Assembly: GCA_016932935.1 (NCBI GenBank)
Contig: JAFGBX010000441.1
Coordinates: 1-32,296 of the forward strand
Source: Promethearchaeota archaeon
GTDB taxonomy: Archaea; Asgardarchaeota; Lokiarchaeia; Sigyniarchaeales; Sigyniarchaeaceae
Length of the DNA stretch: 32,296 bases
Direction of reading: 5' to 3'
Notes under the pieces: model-generated
What the model was told of the DNA's origin: nothing
Database searches by the model: none
The model's input: only the letters and a program-made list of their open reading frames with translations
Program-made: the position numbers and the translations under genes
Shown: positions 1-8,490 of the stretch, one piece after another
Numbering within the stretch: the stretch's first letter is position 1
Layout of the letters: every line of letters starts with the position of its first letter

Positions 1-1042
1 GGGAGAAGCCTCGCGACCGGAACTGGCCGAACTCGGTCGCACGCCGCTCGAACATGTCCAGGGCGATGGTTTTCGAGATGTACCCCGCGAGGAGGATCGC
101 TGGCAGGAGCATCACGACCATCAGCAGCATGTATATGATTAAGAAGACCGTGATCATGAAGCCCGCCATCGCGAGGGCTTGCATGTCGTTTGTGACCAGG
201 TAGGAGTACCCGTTGTAAGCAAGGCCCGTTTCGATGCGACTTCCAAGGAGGCTCACCTTTTCAACGATCTCGTTCACGTTGAATATGGTCGCGCTACTGA
301 GGTCGATCTGGACGTGGAGAATCGACCACCCGTAATAGCTGATGTACACGAAGTCGCTCTCCCCGATGGCACCGTGCAGCGTCACGAGGTCCGGATACTG
401 GATGAAGATCTCCTCGTTTGTATGGCTCGATCCCGAGACGATCCCGACGACCTTGAAGCCCGGCACCATCTGTTCCGTTTCCTCGTTGCAGATGGAAACG
501 TTGTCGTTGATGGTGATGTTGAACCCGGTCGCTATGAGATCGGATACCATGATCTCCTTCGGCGCCGCGGGGACGCGACCCACCAGCATCTGTTCAGGCC
601 CCGTTTCGTCATAACCGTCGAACTGATCTTCCACGACGAACTCGAAGTTCTGGAATGCAGTCGAGTTGAACACGAAACCCGTCCAGTTGATGGTCTGGTT
701 TTTCGTGAAGAAATACGTGACCATAAAGCTCGTGGGGCTATATGAGGTCACGCGGAGCTCGTGGATCACGTCCTCAACGACGTCCGTCCCCAGCGCATCC
801 GCTTCCAGTATCAGCTCGTCAAGGGCGTCGTATTCTGTCATGTTCAGCGAGTTGGCAGTCTGGCTCAAGTGGATGGGTTGGCGGAACGTGTGCAAGTACG
901 ACACGCCCATCTCGTGGCTCTGGTTGCTGGCAACCAGGAACAGCGCCCCGATGATGCTGATGGCGAGGATCAGGCCGCTCATGACGACGACGAAACGCCG
1001 CTTGTTGCGCACGACGAGCTTGAAACCGACATGAAAAGACAT
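1..1042 (-). CDS. ABC transporter permease, FtsX/MacB family (3' end outside window)
   Basis: This frame is open from an ATG at 1042 to the left edge, 347 residues, with an in-frame TAG just upstream of the ATG. A short basic N-terminus (VVRNKRRF) leads into a first membrane segment at about residues 18-40. A long, probably extracytoplasmic domain of about 250 residues follows, rich in N-x-S/T. A second hydrophobic block lies at about residues 290-325 (MITVFLIIYMLLMVVMLL), followed by cytoplasmic-looking basic sequence (FERRATEFGQFRSRGF) at the edge. This layout is that of MacB/FtsX-type permeases, which couple an ATPase to extracytoplasmic work or lipoprotein/peptide export. The ATPase partner and the remaining membrane segments are not visible. 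The substrate is unknown. The family call is fairly safe; the role is not. Confidence 0.75.
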   Translation of the reverse strand, partial: MSFHVGFKLVVRNKRRFVVVMSGLILAISIIGALFLVASNQSHEMGVSYLHTFRQPIHLSQTANSLNMTEYDALDELILEADALGTDVVEDVIHELRVTSYSPTSFMVTYFFTKNQTINWTGFVFNSTAFQNFEFVVEDQFDGYDETGPEQMLVGRVPAAPKEIMVSDLIATGFNITINDNVSICNEETEQMVPGFKVVGIVSGSSHTNEEIFIQYPDLVTLHGAIGESDFVYISYYGWSILHVQIDLSSATIFNVNEIVEKVSLLGSRIETGLAYNGYSYLVTNDMQALAMAGFMITVFLIIYMLLMVVMLLPAILLAGYISKTIALDMFERRATEFGQFRSRGFS

Positions 1043-1100
1043 GATGCGCCCCTAACGAAAGCTCATTCCTTTGAGTCTGAAATACCGCTCCCATAAAAAC

Positions 1101-1108
1101 TTATAATG
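1101..1108 (-). promoter_or_regulatory. Candidate TATA box for the ABC permease gene
   Basis: On the minus strand this reads CATTATAAG. It lies about 60 bp upstream of the permease ATG at 1042, which would leave a leader of roughly 35 nt. It is the only AT-rich patch between the permease gene and the crotonase stop. Confidence 0.4.
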
Positions 1109-1157
1109 GAAGAGATCCCGAGCTTACCACTGGATCGGGCTGCTGCAGTACACATCT

Positions 1158-1931
1158 TCATCTCGGGCGACTTCCCTTCAAGGCAGACATCCACGCGTCC
1201 TTGTCCTTCTGGAAGGTGGAGAGGAACGCGCCCTCCTCGAGCTTTGATGCATCATCGAACGTGGTCAAAAATGCGACTCTGTTCAAGCAGAACTTCGTGA
1301 ACCGCAGCACGTCCTGGTTCTTCCGGGAGAGCTCCTTTGCAGCCCGGATCGCCTCCCCGATGAAACCTTCCTTGGGGAGCAGCCGACTCACCAGGCCCAT
1401 GTCGAGGTACTCGTTCGCGGAATACGACCGTCCGGTGAAGATGATCTCCTTCGCGACGGCGAGCCCGACTTGCTTCACGAGCAGCGTCATGCAATTGGCC
1501 GCGGGGATGATGGACGCGTCGATCTCGGGCAGCCTGAACGTGGCCGAGTCGACCGCGTAGCGCAAGTCGCACGCCAGCGTGTACACGACGCCCATGCCCA
1601 TCGCCCGGCCGTTCACGGCGCAGACCGACGGCTTCCCCTCGAGCAGGAGCCTGCTCGTCTCCGCGCCGAGCCGTTCCATGCGGGCGGAGATCCGGGGGTT
1701 TTCCTCGACGGGGTATTCCTTGAGCGCGTTGATGTCCATGCCCGTCGTGAAGTTGTCGCCCGTGCCGGTGATGACGACCACGCGCACCTTGTCGTCCTCT
1801 TGCGCACCTTCCAACGCCCGCGCCAGCGACTCGAGCATGCCGGGGGTCAACGAGTTCGCTTTTTCTGGCCGGTTCAGCCGTACCACGCGAACCCGGCCTT
1901 CGTCCTCGGTGATAATGGTGTCTTCGGTCAT
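1158..1931 (-). CDS. Crotonase-family protein (enoyl-CoA hydratase/isomerase-like)
   Basis: 257 residues, the usual crotonase length. The oxyanion-hole region is visible as TGTGDNFTTGMDI (about 55-67) and GRAMGMG (108-114), followed by the family segment ACDLRYAV and LPEIDASIIPAA. The second catalytic glutamate of enoyl-CoA hydratases is present as Glu136 in PEI. The first one (GGGCE in rat hydratase) is replaced by Val116. Loss of one of the two acid/base residues argues against a standard hydratase and for an isomerase, hydrolase or other crotonase activity on an acyl-CoA. The start is the ATG at 1931. The flippase gene upstream is divergent. No acyl-CoA dehydrogenase or thiolase is in the window, so the pathway cannot be fixed. 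Confidence 0.85.
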   Translation of the reverse strand: MTEDTIITEDEGRVRVVRLNRPEKANSLTPGMLESLARALEGAQEDDKVRVVVITGTGDNFTTGMDINALKEYPVEENPRISARMERLGAETSRLLLEGKPSVCAVNGRAMGMGVVYTLACDLRYAVDSATFRLPEIDASIIPAANCMTLLVKQVGLAVAKEIIFTGRSYSANEYLDMGLVSRLLPKEGFIGEAIRAAKELSRKNQDVLRFTKFCLNRVAFLTTFDDASKLEEGAFLSTFQKDKDAWMSALKGSRPR

Positions 1932-2014
1932 ATGGATCCTACCTCGCCGATCGTTGTATCGACGCCGGCATTCTTGTAGGTTTTTTGAAGGTTGAGCACG
2001 AGGGAGGATCTATC

Positions 2015-4219
2015 ATGAGCGCGAACGATAACGTGAGCTCGCAAGGGGGCAAGGAATCGCTGTCGACCGTAATGAAGACGACGTCGACCAAGCGGGTGGT
2101 CACCGGTGGCGTCATCCTCACGACAGTCGACATCCTCGGCTCCATCTTCTTCACGATATACACCATGGCCGTGGCACGGTTGTCGGATCACGATGCGGCG
2201 GTGCTCACGGTCGTGAGCAGCTTCCAGTATATGCTGAAGGTGTTCGCGCTGCTCGGTTTCACCGGCGCGGGCGCTAAGTTCATCGCCGAGTACCTGGAGC
2301 GGGACAAGGCCGAGGCGCGCAAGTACGGCATCTCGGCCTGCAAGTACAACTTCCTCCTCTTCGGTCTGCCCATCATTGGCGTTGCCGCCCTGATGTTTTA
2401 CTTCAAGCTGCTTGGTGGAGATCCCGTCGAGATCCAAGCGTATTTCATCTTGATTTTCCTCGTCGCGATCGACCGGCTCAAGACCAACAGCGACACGTAC
2501 TTGACCGCCTACCAGCGCTACGACTTGTACGCGATCTCGTGGGGCGTTCCCTACGGGGCGATGTACCTGGCCGCTTTCATCTTGATCCCTTATCTGGGCG
2601 TTATCGGCCCGCTGATCGCTTGGACGCTCGGCGAGATCTCCATGCTCATCTTGGCCACGCGTTTTGTGAAGAAGATCTCCGACTTTCCCGTCCGAGACCT
2701 GTTTTCATGGCGCCATGAATACAAGCTCTTTACAAAAATGTTCTCCTTCAACTTTCTCTATTCCCTTGCAAACCTCTGCTTCTCGCTCCTCACCACGACG
2801 CTCCTCATCTTCATTGGTTCGAGCATAGGCATTTTGACGGACGCAGAAGTGCAATCCCTTGGCGTCGTGAGCACGTTCTCCAACATCCTCATCAACGTAT
2901 TCGGCATCGTCGCGGGGATCCAACCTGCAATTTCGCAGGCCTTCTCCTTGAAAAACAAGAAACTCATGGAGAACTACTTCCTCGCCTCGGTAAAATTCCC
3001 GGTGATGATGAGCATAGCGGTCATCACGTTTTTTCTCATTTTCGGCGAGGAGATGCTCGGGATCTTTTACGGCAAGAGGTACATCGTCATCGGGTTGCTG
3101 ATCATGGCCTTCCTCATACCATCCTATGCCGTCGGTTCGTTTGCGAGCCGTTACGATAACATCCTCGCTGGCATCGGGCGCCCCGAGACCGCAATCCTCC
3201 CTTGGTTCCTCGGGATGGGGGTTGCTATCGCTGGAATCATCTGCGTCTGGTTCTTCGTACCACGCGATATATACCTCATCAATAACGTTTTCCTTGTCAA
3301 GAATGACGAAGGTACCTGGGTGAACGTCGATTATGGGATCACGGTAACCTTCATCTGTTGCTTGGCTTTCCAAGCGATCGGGCTCATGATCCCCGGCATC
3401 TGGATCGTCCGTATTTCTGTGAAAGTGCTTGGGATCCGCGTTCCCCGCGGTTTCATAATCAAGCCCGCCATTTCAGCAGTGATAGCTGCCGGTATGTTGA
3501 TCGCGTTTAAAGTCTTCGTGCCGTTCAAGCAGATGCTCGAGCAATATCTCGTTCCCGCGATTCCCGAGGTGAGTGGCATCGTGTACACAGTGATCATGAT
3601 CCTCGTCGGGGTCTTGTTGTACCTGACCTCGGAGGTGCTCCTGGGTGGCTTCACCCGGGAAGACGGACGGTTCTGGAGGTCGGTCGCCGGCTCGATCCCC
3701 GTGGCTCGCTATTTGCTCGCCCCTGTTTTCTCGTGGGGGAAGCTCTGCTTGAAACTCGTCCACCCGAGGCTCCGTGCAACGGAGTACAAGTGGATCACGA
3801 GCACTAAGAAGGAACAGATGGAAGAAGGGAAGGAGTTCACGATCGTCGACGACTTCTACGAGCGTTATAAAGATAGCATTCCCTCCGATCGAGCCGTGGA
3901 CTTCTCGGTGAGTTTGACGGGCATCAAGAGCCCGTATTACCACGTCATCGTCTACCCGAAGGTCGACATGAGGCGGATCGAAGAAGCGATGGTGTACATC
4001 GAAAAAATTGAGCATGACACCGTCGTCCCCGTCAAGTTTTCCATCCCCGAGGAATTCGGCCCCGGGCACCACGAGCTCTACATCGACGTCGAGATGTTCA
4101 CGGCACCGAAGCCGGGCGCGGATGCCGACCAGATGAAGCGGCGGCCTTGGATCCGCCGGGCGTTCGACTTCACCTACGCGTGGTTCGACGAGAAGATACG
4201 TTACGTCACCATCGAATGA
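2015..4219 (+). CDS. Polysaccharide/lipid flippase-like membrane protein (MATE/Wzx/MurJ superfamily) with C-terminal soluble domain
   Basis: 734 residues from the ATG at 2015, chosen because GGGAGG lies 7 nt upstream; a TTG at 1985 has no such site. About the first 570 residues hold 12-14 hydrophobic segments. The opening (TGGVILTTVDILGSIFFTIY, then a G-A-K-F-I-A-E-Y loop) is typical of archaeal polysaccharide-biosynthesis flippases, which move lipid-linked glycans across the membrane. After the last helix, about 150 residues (from near 585 to the end) are soluble and charged. This part includes KEFTIVDDFYERYKDSI and a predicted beta-rich segment (YYHVIVYPKVDMRRIEEAM). Such a tail is not part of the usual 480-500 residue flippase. 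No glycosyltransferases lie nearby. The transport fold is confident; the tail is unassigned. Confidence 0.8.
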   Translation: MSANDNVSSQGGKESLSTVMKTTSTKRVVTGGVILTTVDILGSIFFTIYTMAVARLSDHDAAVLTVVSSFQYMLKVFALLGFTGAGAKFIAEYLERDKAEARKYGISACKYNFLLFGLPIIGVAALMFYFKLLGGDPVEIQAYFILIFLVAIDRLKTNSDTYLTAYQRYDLYAISWGVPYGAMYLAAFILIPYLGVIGPLIAWTLGEISMLILATRFVKKISDFPVRDLFSWRHEYKLFTKMFSFNFLYSLANLCFSLLTTTLLIFIGSSIGILTDAEVQSLGVVSTFSNILINVFGIVAGIQPAISQAFSLKNKKLMENYFLASVKFPVMMSIAVITFFLIFGEEMLGIFYGKRYIVIGLLIMAFLIPSYAVGSFASRYDNILAGIGRPETAILPWFLGMGVAIAGIICVWFFVPRDIYLINNVFLVKNDEGTWVNVDYGITVTFICCLAFQAIGLMIPGIWIVRISVKVLGIRVPRGFIIKPAISAVIAAGMLIAFKVFVPFKQMLEQYLVPAIPEVSGIVYTVIMILVGVLLYLTSEVLLGGFTREDGRFWRSVAGSIPVARYLLAPVFSWGKLCLKLVHPRLRATEYKWITSTKKEQMEEGKEFTIVDDFYERYKDSIPSDRAVDFSVSLTGIKSPYYHVIVYPKVDMRRIEEAMVYIEKIEHDTVVPVKFSIPEEFGPGHHELYIDVEMFTAPKPGADADQMKRRPWIRRAFDFTYAWFDEKIRYVTIE

Positions 4220-4624
4220 GCTGGGCCGCCGGTCTGGCGTGATGATGCAGAATACAGGCCCCGCCTCATTATACCTTCGTTCTTCGTTCGGTCGGGGATC
4301 CACGGCCCCCCGCGCTTCCCGCGCGCGGTGCGGGTATCTCGAGCGTCAGCATTCATGCCCAACGGCCGCTCTGGCCTGGATCCGGTGCGTTTCAGTCAAA
4401 ACTTATATATCGGGTGACCCAATCAACCAACACCTACTGACAATATTAGGAAATCAAGGTTTGAGGGGATATCTTCAAGGGATTCGCCCGATATCTAGGC
4501 CTCTAGGTTTCCTTATGAACCGTGTGGCGTGCTCCCTTGCAGCCTTTATGACAACACAAGGTTAATAAACCCACCGCGCAATGCTACTACCATCGAGCGA
4601 GTAGAACGGGTGCTGGCTTCAAAC
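4220..4624. other. 405-bp non-coding stretch with one strong promoter
   Basis: No convincing reading frame was found. The only clear signal is the TATA element at 4398-4411. An inverted GATATC pair flanks 16 nt at about 4470-4497. If transcription starts near 4433, the next gene would have a leader of about 190 nt, long for an archaeon, unless a GTG at 4529 is the true start. Confidence 0.5.
4398..4411 (+). promoter_or_regulatory. Archaeal BRE/TATA promoter element
   Basis: AAAACTTATATATC is a near-consensus TFB-recognition plus TATA element, on the plus strand, in a GC-rich background. The predicted transcript start is near 4433. Confidence 0.65.
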
Positions 4625-4900
4625 ATGGTTGGAGGCTTTTTTGAAACTTTCTTGATGCAGATGACCCGCGCCATCAACGAGAAATTCAACGCGGGTGCCG
4701 TTCTGGAAGTAAAGCACCTACGGAAGGTAATGGACATCCCGTCGTCTGAGAGATCCAAAGTGATATTCTTGTCCCGCGGCCTGCAGAAGCTGCACGAGCT
4801 CGGCTTCCTCGGGTACATCGGCCGAAATAGCCCGAAGAAGTACAAGGTCGTATGCAAGATCCCCCTGGACGAGCTCCAGCGCAAGATCCTTGGGAGTTGA
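4625..4900 (+). CDS. Small winged-helix-like protein
   Basis: 91 residues from the ATG at 4625; the frame is open back to a GTG at 4529 (123 residues). The body is helical and basic: LEVKHLRKVMDIPSSERSKV, then LSRGLQKLHELGFLGYIGR and a strand-like KKYKVVCKIPLDE. The order helix - helix - helix - beta wing resembles a winged helix-turn-helix with a G-Y-I-G turn before the wing. That suggests DNA binding or a regulatory adaptor, but no specific family was recognised. It has its own promoter and a terminator hairpin directly behind it, so it is probably monocistronic. Confidence 0.6.
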   Translation: MVGGFFETFLMQMTRAINEKFNAGAVLEVKHLRKVMDIPSSERSKVIFLSRGLQKLHELGFLGYIGRNSPKKYKVVCKIPLDELQRKILGS

Positions 4901-4908
4901 ACCGTTCC

Positions 4909-4932
4909 GGGAGGGCATGGATCTCCCTTTTT
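4909..4932 (+). terminator. Stem-loop plus T-run terminator
   Basis: GGGAG (4909-4913) pairs with CTCCC (4923-4927) across a 9-nt loop and is followed at once by TTTTT (4928-4932). It sits 8 bp after the stop of the small winged-helix gene, between convergent genes. Confidence 0.6.
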
Positions 4933-4963
4933 AGGAGAAAGAATGGAAGCAGCGCCCGTTCCT

Positions 4964-5548
4964 TCACAAGTACCAGGAAAACTTCGATTTTTGGTACTCG
5001 AATATCCGGAAGCGCGAGAACATGACGACCTGAATGTCGGTGACCCCATCGACCATGCGGATCTTGGAGAACAGCTTGTCGAGCATGTACAGGTTGGTGC
5101 CCTTGAAGCCAACGAGCAAATCCAGGCTGGTGCTGTGCAAGCAGTTCGCGATGAACTTGGTGAACGTCTTTTCGGCCTCCGGCTCGATCTTGGTCATGAT
5201 GTTCCGGAACACGGATTCCTCCTTGCCGCATTCCACGTCGATGAACACCATACCGTCGAGTCCTGGCTCCGATTCTATCGCATGCTGGATGTTTTCCATC
5301 GCGTCGAGGAAGAATACAGTCGTTTCGGTCACGCCCTTCAAGGCGCGAAGTCGATTGATGATGTATTTATTCAAGCTTTCCGGCTGCTCGCACCACAAGA
5401 AAGTAATGATGTCATAGGTCTCGAACTCGATGGCCATGGCGAGTGGTTCGATGCCATCATCCGACACGAGCGCCGACTGGAGGTTTTCCCAGACATCTTC
5501 AAGATCCCGCTTGAAGATGTTCAACGTGACGACTGCCATAAGGCCCAT
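4964..5548 (-). CDS. Protein with two RAM/AsnC-like ligand-binding domains, no DNA-binding domain
   Basis: 194 residues (191 if the ATG at 5539 is used). The first half contains a strand-helix-strand unit, IEFETYDIITFLWCEQ then LNKYIINRLRALKGVTETTV. It resembles the effector-binding RAM domain of Lrp/AsnC regulators, in which a helix ends in G-V-x-x-T. The second half repeats the pattern, with LDLLVGFKGTNLYMLDKLF then IRMVDGVTDIQVV. No helix-turn-helix precedes either copy. A two-copy RAM-like protein could be a ligand sensor or assemble with other Lrp-family proteins; no ligand can be named. The assignment is from pattern only. It converges with the small winged-helix gene. Confidence 0.5.
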   Translation of the reverse strand: MGLMAVVTLNIFKRDLEDVWENLQSALVSDDGIEPLAMAIEFETYDIITFLWCEQPESLNKYIINRLRALKGVTETTVFFLDAMENIQHAIESEPGLDGMVFIDVECGKEESVFRNIMTKIEPEAEKTFTKFIANCLHSTSLDLLVGFKGTNLYMLDKLFSKIRMVDGVTDIQVVMFSRFRIFEYQKSKFSWYL

Positions 5549-5660
5549 TGCGATCCAACTCGAATGAATGAATTCAGCCCGTCGGGGTACTGCTGGAAAT
5601 AAATGCGACGGCGCGGTATTGATAATTACTTGTCGCGTCCTCTACTAATAACTTGGCCCG

Positions 5661-7643
5661 ATGCCGATGGTGCCCATCGATTTCCCGATCATCGCCGAAG
5701 CGCACGACCCAATGCACGTGCAGCACAAGTACTGGTCTCGGAAGCCGACGAACGTGGTTCGGGCTCACATCGAAGCATCGACCACCCCTGGCAGCGTCGT
5801 GCTTGATCCGTTCTGTGGTTCTGGCACGGCTGTTTCCCAGTCCTTGATCCTCGGCCGGAAGGTGATGGCGTCGGACATCAACCCGCTCGCGGCGTTCATC
5901 ACGCGCAACATGATCGCCCGGTTCGACGTTGCCGAGCTGCTCGCCGTGTTCGCGCGCATCAAGGATGCGGTTTCGGGTAAGATCCACGGGCTGTTCAAGA
6001 CGAGGTGCCCGGATTGCTTGTCCATCGACGCGACGAAGACGATCTGCGTGCATTGGAAGGCGCACCATCCCGTCAAGATCTGGTACACGTGCTCGGCATG
6101 CACCAGAGCCGGGACGAAGCCAAGGAAGCGGCACAAGGTGCCTGATAGCGAAGATCTCGTGCTCATTGACAAGATCGACGCGATGGAGATCCCGTGCTGG
6201 TATCCCCGGGCCGAGATACCCCCCGGCATCGTGTTCGACCAGGCACGCCGCGAGGCCTCCCGGTTCGACGAGCTCTTCACGAGGCGGAACTTGATCGCCC
6301 TCTCATTGCTGCGGGATCAGGTCGACCGCCTCCCCGATGGCACGGATGCGGAGCGTGTGGCCAAGGATCTGTTCCTCTACACCTTCACGTCCATGGTGCA
6401 CCTCTGCTCAAAGATGGCCCCGATTCGGCCGTCCCGCCCCCACTCGAGCTTCTGGGCAACGAACTCGTATTGGCTCCCGAGGTTCTTCATGGAGAGCAAC
6501 GCGTGGGAGAGGTTCGAGTCCGCGGTGCTTGGCCCCCAGGGGCTCGTCGCGGCCAAGCGAGACGCGAACGCGAAGATCCCCGCAGGCGCCCGGCTCGTCA
6601 CGTCCTTCGAGGCACTGGCCGCCACGCCGGCCCCGTGCGCGTGCATCCTCCAGCACGACGCGACGCGCATCGATGAACTCGTGCCCCCCAACTCCGTCGA
6701 CTACATCTTCACTGACCCGCCCTATGCGGGCTCGATCCCTTACATGGAGTTGTCGTCGCTCTGGTGGGTATGGCTCGACAAGGGCGCGCGCGTGGGCGAC
6801 CAGTTCGACAAGGAGATCCTCGTCGATCCCGATCGCGGGAAAGGCCTCGAGCATTACGGTCACATGCTCGCCGCGTTTTTCACCAGCGCCTTCTCCATCT
6901 TGAAGCCCGGCAAGTACCTCACCTTCACCTATCATAACCTCGACGCGCGGGTGCGCAAGACGATCCTTGGCGCGGCGATGCGGGCGGGCTTCGACCTCGA
7001 GTCCATCTTCTACCAGGCACCCCCGCGTACCAGCCCGGCCCACACGCTCAGGCCGTTCAACTCGGCGGTCGGGGACTACATCGTCCACCTCTTGAAGCCA
7101 GTTCCAACGAAACTGGCGGGCACCGCAGCGGTGGAACCCGCGGAGGCAATCCCGGGCGCGGGAGGCGGCGAGGACGGGGGGGATCCCGCTGATGTCGAGG
7201 CGGAGATCGTGAACTTGCTCGGGAACATATTGCTCGACCGCGGCGAGCCCGCCGCCTTCACGCAGATCCTCAACTACTTGGACGCCCGGCTGTTTTCGAA
7301 ACCGTGGTATCTCCAGACCGACATCGATCCTCGGGCGGTGCTGAGAAGGCACGCCGGGCGGTCTTTCGTCGCCGTCAAGGAGCGCATCGGCTCCAAGGAG
7401 GGCATCAAATGGTGGCTCGAGCCCGCGTTCATGGGCAAGCTGCTTGAATCCAGGGGCCAACGTGCTGTCGTTCCTGTATCGCGCCGGATCGAACGATACC
7501 TTCACGAGCACGAGGGTGAGCTGGCCGACCTCCCGGAAGCCGATATCAAGCTCGCGGTGCTTAAGGAATTTCACGGGATCCTCCTCCCCGATGCGAGATT
7601 CCTTGAGAAAGCTATAAAACAGATGAAATCGAAGAAGAAGTGA
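5661..7643 (+). CDS. Orphan N4/N6 DNA methylase with internal zinc ribbon (COG1743/DUF1156-like)
   Basis: 660 residues. The SAM-binding motif DPFCGSGT is at 49-56 and the catalytic motif DPPY at 352-355. Between them lies a zinc-ribbon-like pair, CPDC (116-119) and CSAC (144-147). This order and the ribbon match the COG1743-type adenine-specific methylases that act on DNA in a restriction-linked or phage-defence setting. The last 160 residues after an Ala/Gly/Pro linker (about 495-520) form a helical domain I do not recognise. No restriction endonuclease or specificity subunit is present, so it looks solitary. The start is the ATG at 5661; an in-frame ATG at 5667 is equally possible. Its stop overlaps the next start (TGATG). 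Confidence 0.8.
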   Translation: MPMVPIDFPIIAEAHDPMHVQHKYWSRKPTNVVRAHIEASTTPGSVVLDPFCGSGTAVSQSLILGRKVMASDINPLAAFITRNMIARFDVAELLAVFARIKDAVSGKIHGLFKTRCPDCLSIDATKTICVHWKAHHPVKIWYTCSACTRAGTKPRKRHKVPDSEDLVLIDKIDAMEIPCWYPRAEIPPGIVFDQARREASRFDELFTRRNLIALSLLRDQVDRLPDGTDAERVAKDLFLYTFTSMVHLCSKMAPIRPSRPHSSFWATNSYWLPRFFMESNAWERFESAVLGPQGLVAAKRDANAKIPAGARLVTSFEALAATPAPCACILQHDATRIDELVPPNSVDYIFTDPPYAGSIPYMELSSLWWVWLDKGARVGDQFDKEILVDPDRGKGLEHYGHMLAAFFTSAFSILKPGKYLTFTYHNLDARVRKTILGAAMRAGFDLESIFYQAPPRTSPAHTLRPFNSAVGDYIVHLLKPVPTKLAGTAAVEPAEAIPGAGGGEDGGDPADVEAEIVNLLGNILLDRGEPAAFTQILNYLDARLFSKPWYLQTDIDPRAVLRRHAGRSFVAVKERIGSKEGIKWWLEPAFMGKLLESRGQRAVVPVSRRIERYLHEHEGELADLPEADIKLAVLKEFHGILLPDARFLEKAIKQMKSKKK

Positions 7644-8452
7644 TGACACCAGGCGCGAAACGGGCTGCGCTGTTCATCGCAATGATCTACGGCGCGTTCG
7701 CCTTCTACGTCGTGTTATTGGTTTATTCTGAGCCCGTCCAGGATTTAATACTTGATTTCTTCTCCTTCTTCACCGATATCAGCACGAAAGAGTTGGGCTG
7801 GATATTCCTACTCGTGTACGTGTTCATGGCGATCGGAAATTCCACGAACGTCCCCGTCGGCATCCCTGCGGTGTATCTGTTCGCCCCGGGTATCCTGCTG
7901 TACGAGCCATTCTGGCTCTTGCTCGCCTTGTTCGCGCTGGTCGCCGGCTTCGGGGCCGGGACGGGCGAGACCGTGATCTACGCCCTCGGCAGGGGGGCTG
8001 CACGCGTGCTTCACGACCGGAGAGGCGTCAAGAACCTTCGATACTTCGTAAAATTACTCACCGAGCGGCGTTCCCTCACCCCTGTGCTCGTGTATCTCTT
8101 CGGCCTCACGCCGCTCCCGGATCAGCTCATAATAGTCCCCCTTGGCGTCGCCCGCTATCCACTCAAGAAGGTGCTGCTCCCATGCAGCCTGGGAAAGGCC
8201 ACTTTCTCGTTCATCATCGCCCTGGGCGCCACGGTGTTCAAGCTTGCGGGGCCGAGCACGGTGACCCTCGCGTCCCTTGTACAGGAAGGTTTTTTCCTCG
8301 CCCTGGTGCTCACAATCCTCGTCATATGCGTTTCCATCAACTGGGAGCCGGTGTTCATGCGGTACACGAGGAAAGTCGAGGGAAGCATCGACGCAGCGAC
8401 AGCAAAGGTGCCGGGGGTCGATGGCGTGCAACCCTGCACCGATGCCCCTTGA
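7643..8452 (+). CDS. DedA/VTT-family membrane protein
   Basis: 269 residues. Five or so hydrophobic segments are visible. The family region includes NVPVGIPAVYLFAPGILL, a glycine-rich turn (GFGAGTGETVIYALGRG) and a P-x-P-D-Q-L segment (GLTPLPDQLIIVPLGVARY), as in DedA/SNARE-associated (VTT) proteins. Family members are linked to lipid scrambling and membrane homeostasis. The start at 7643 overlaps the methylase stop by one base, which suggests translational coupling, although no functional link is obvious. The C-terminal 35 residues are hydrophilic. Confidence 0.75.
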   Translation: MTPGAKRAALFIAMIYGAFAFYVVLLVYSEPVQDLILDFFSFFTDISTKELGWIFLLVYVFMAIGNSTNVPVGIPAVYLFAPGILLYEPFWLLLALFALVAGFGAGTGETVIYALGRGAARVLHDRRGVKNLRYFVKLLTERRSLTPVLVYLFGLTPLPDQLIIVPLGVARYPLKKVLLPCSLGKATFSFIIALGATVFKLAGPSTVTLASLVQEGFFLALVLTILVICVSINWEPVFMRYTRKVEGSIDAATAKVPGVDGVQPCTDAP

Positions 8453-8490
8453 GAGGGACGGTCGCGAGCTCCCGGGGTTTTATGGGCGGG

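Noticed and set aside
4239-4330. C/D box RNA suggested by GTGATGA at 4239
   Set aside because: No matching D box at a proper distance and no internal C'/D' boxes.
4239-4565. 108-codon frame before the small winged-helix gene
   Set aside because: Low-likelihood composition, contains the promoter, no ribosome site.
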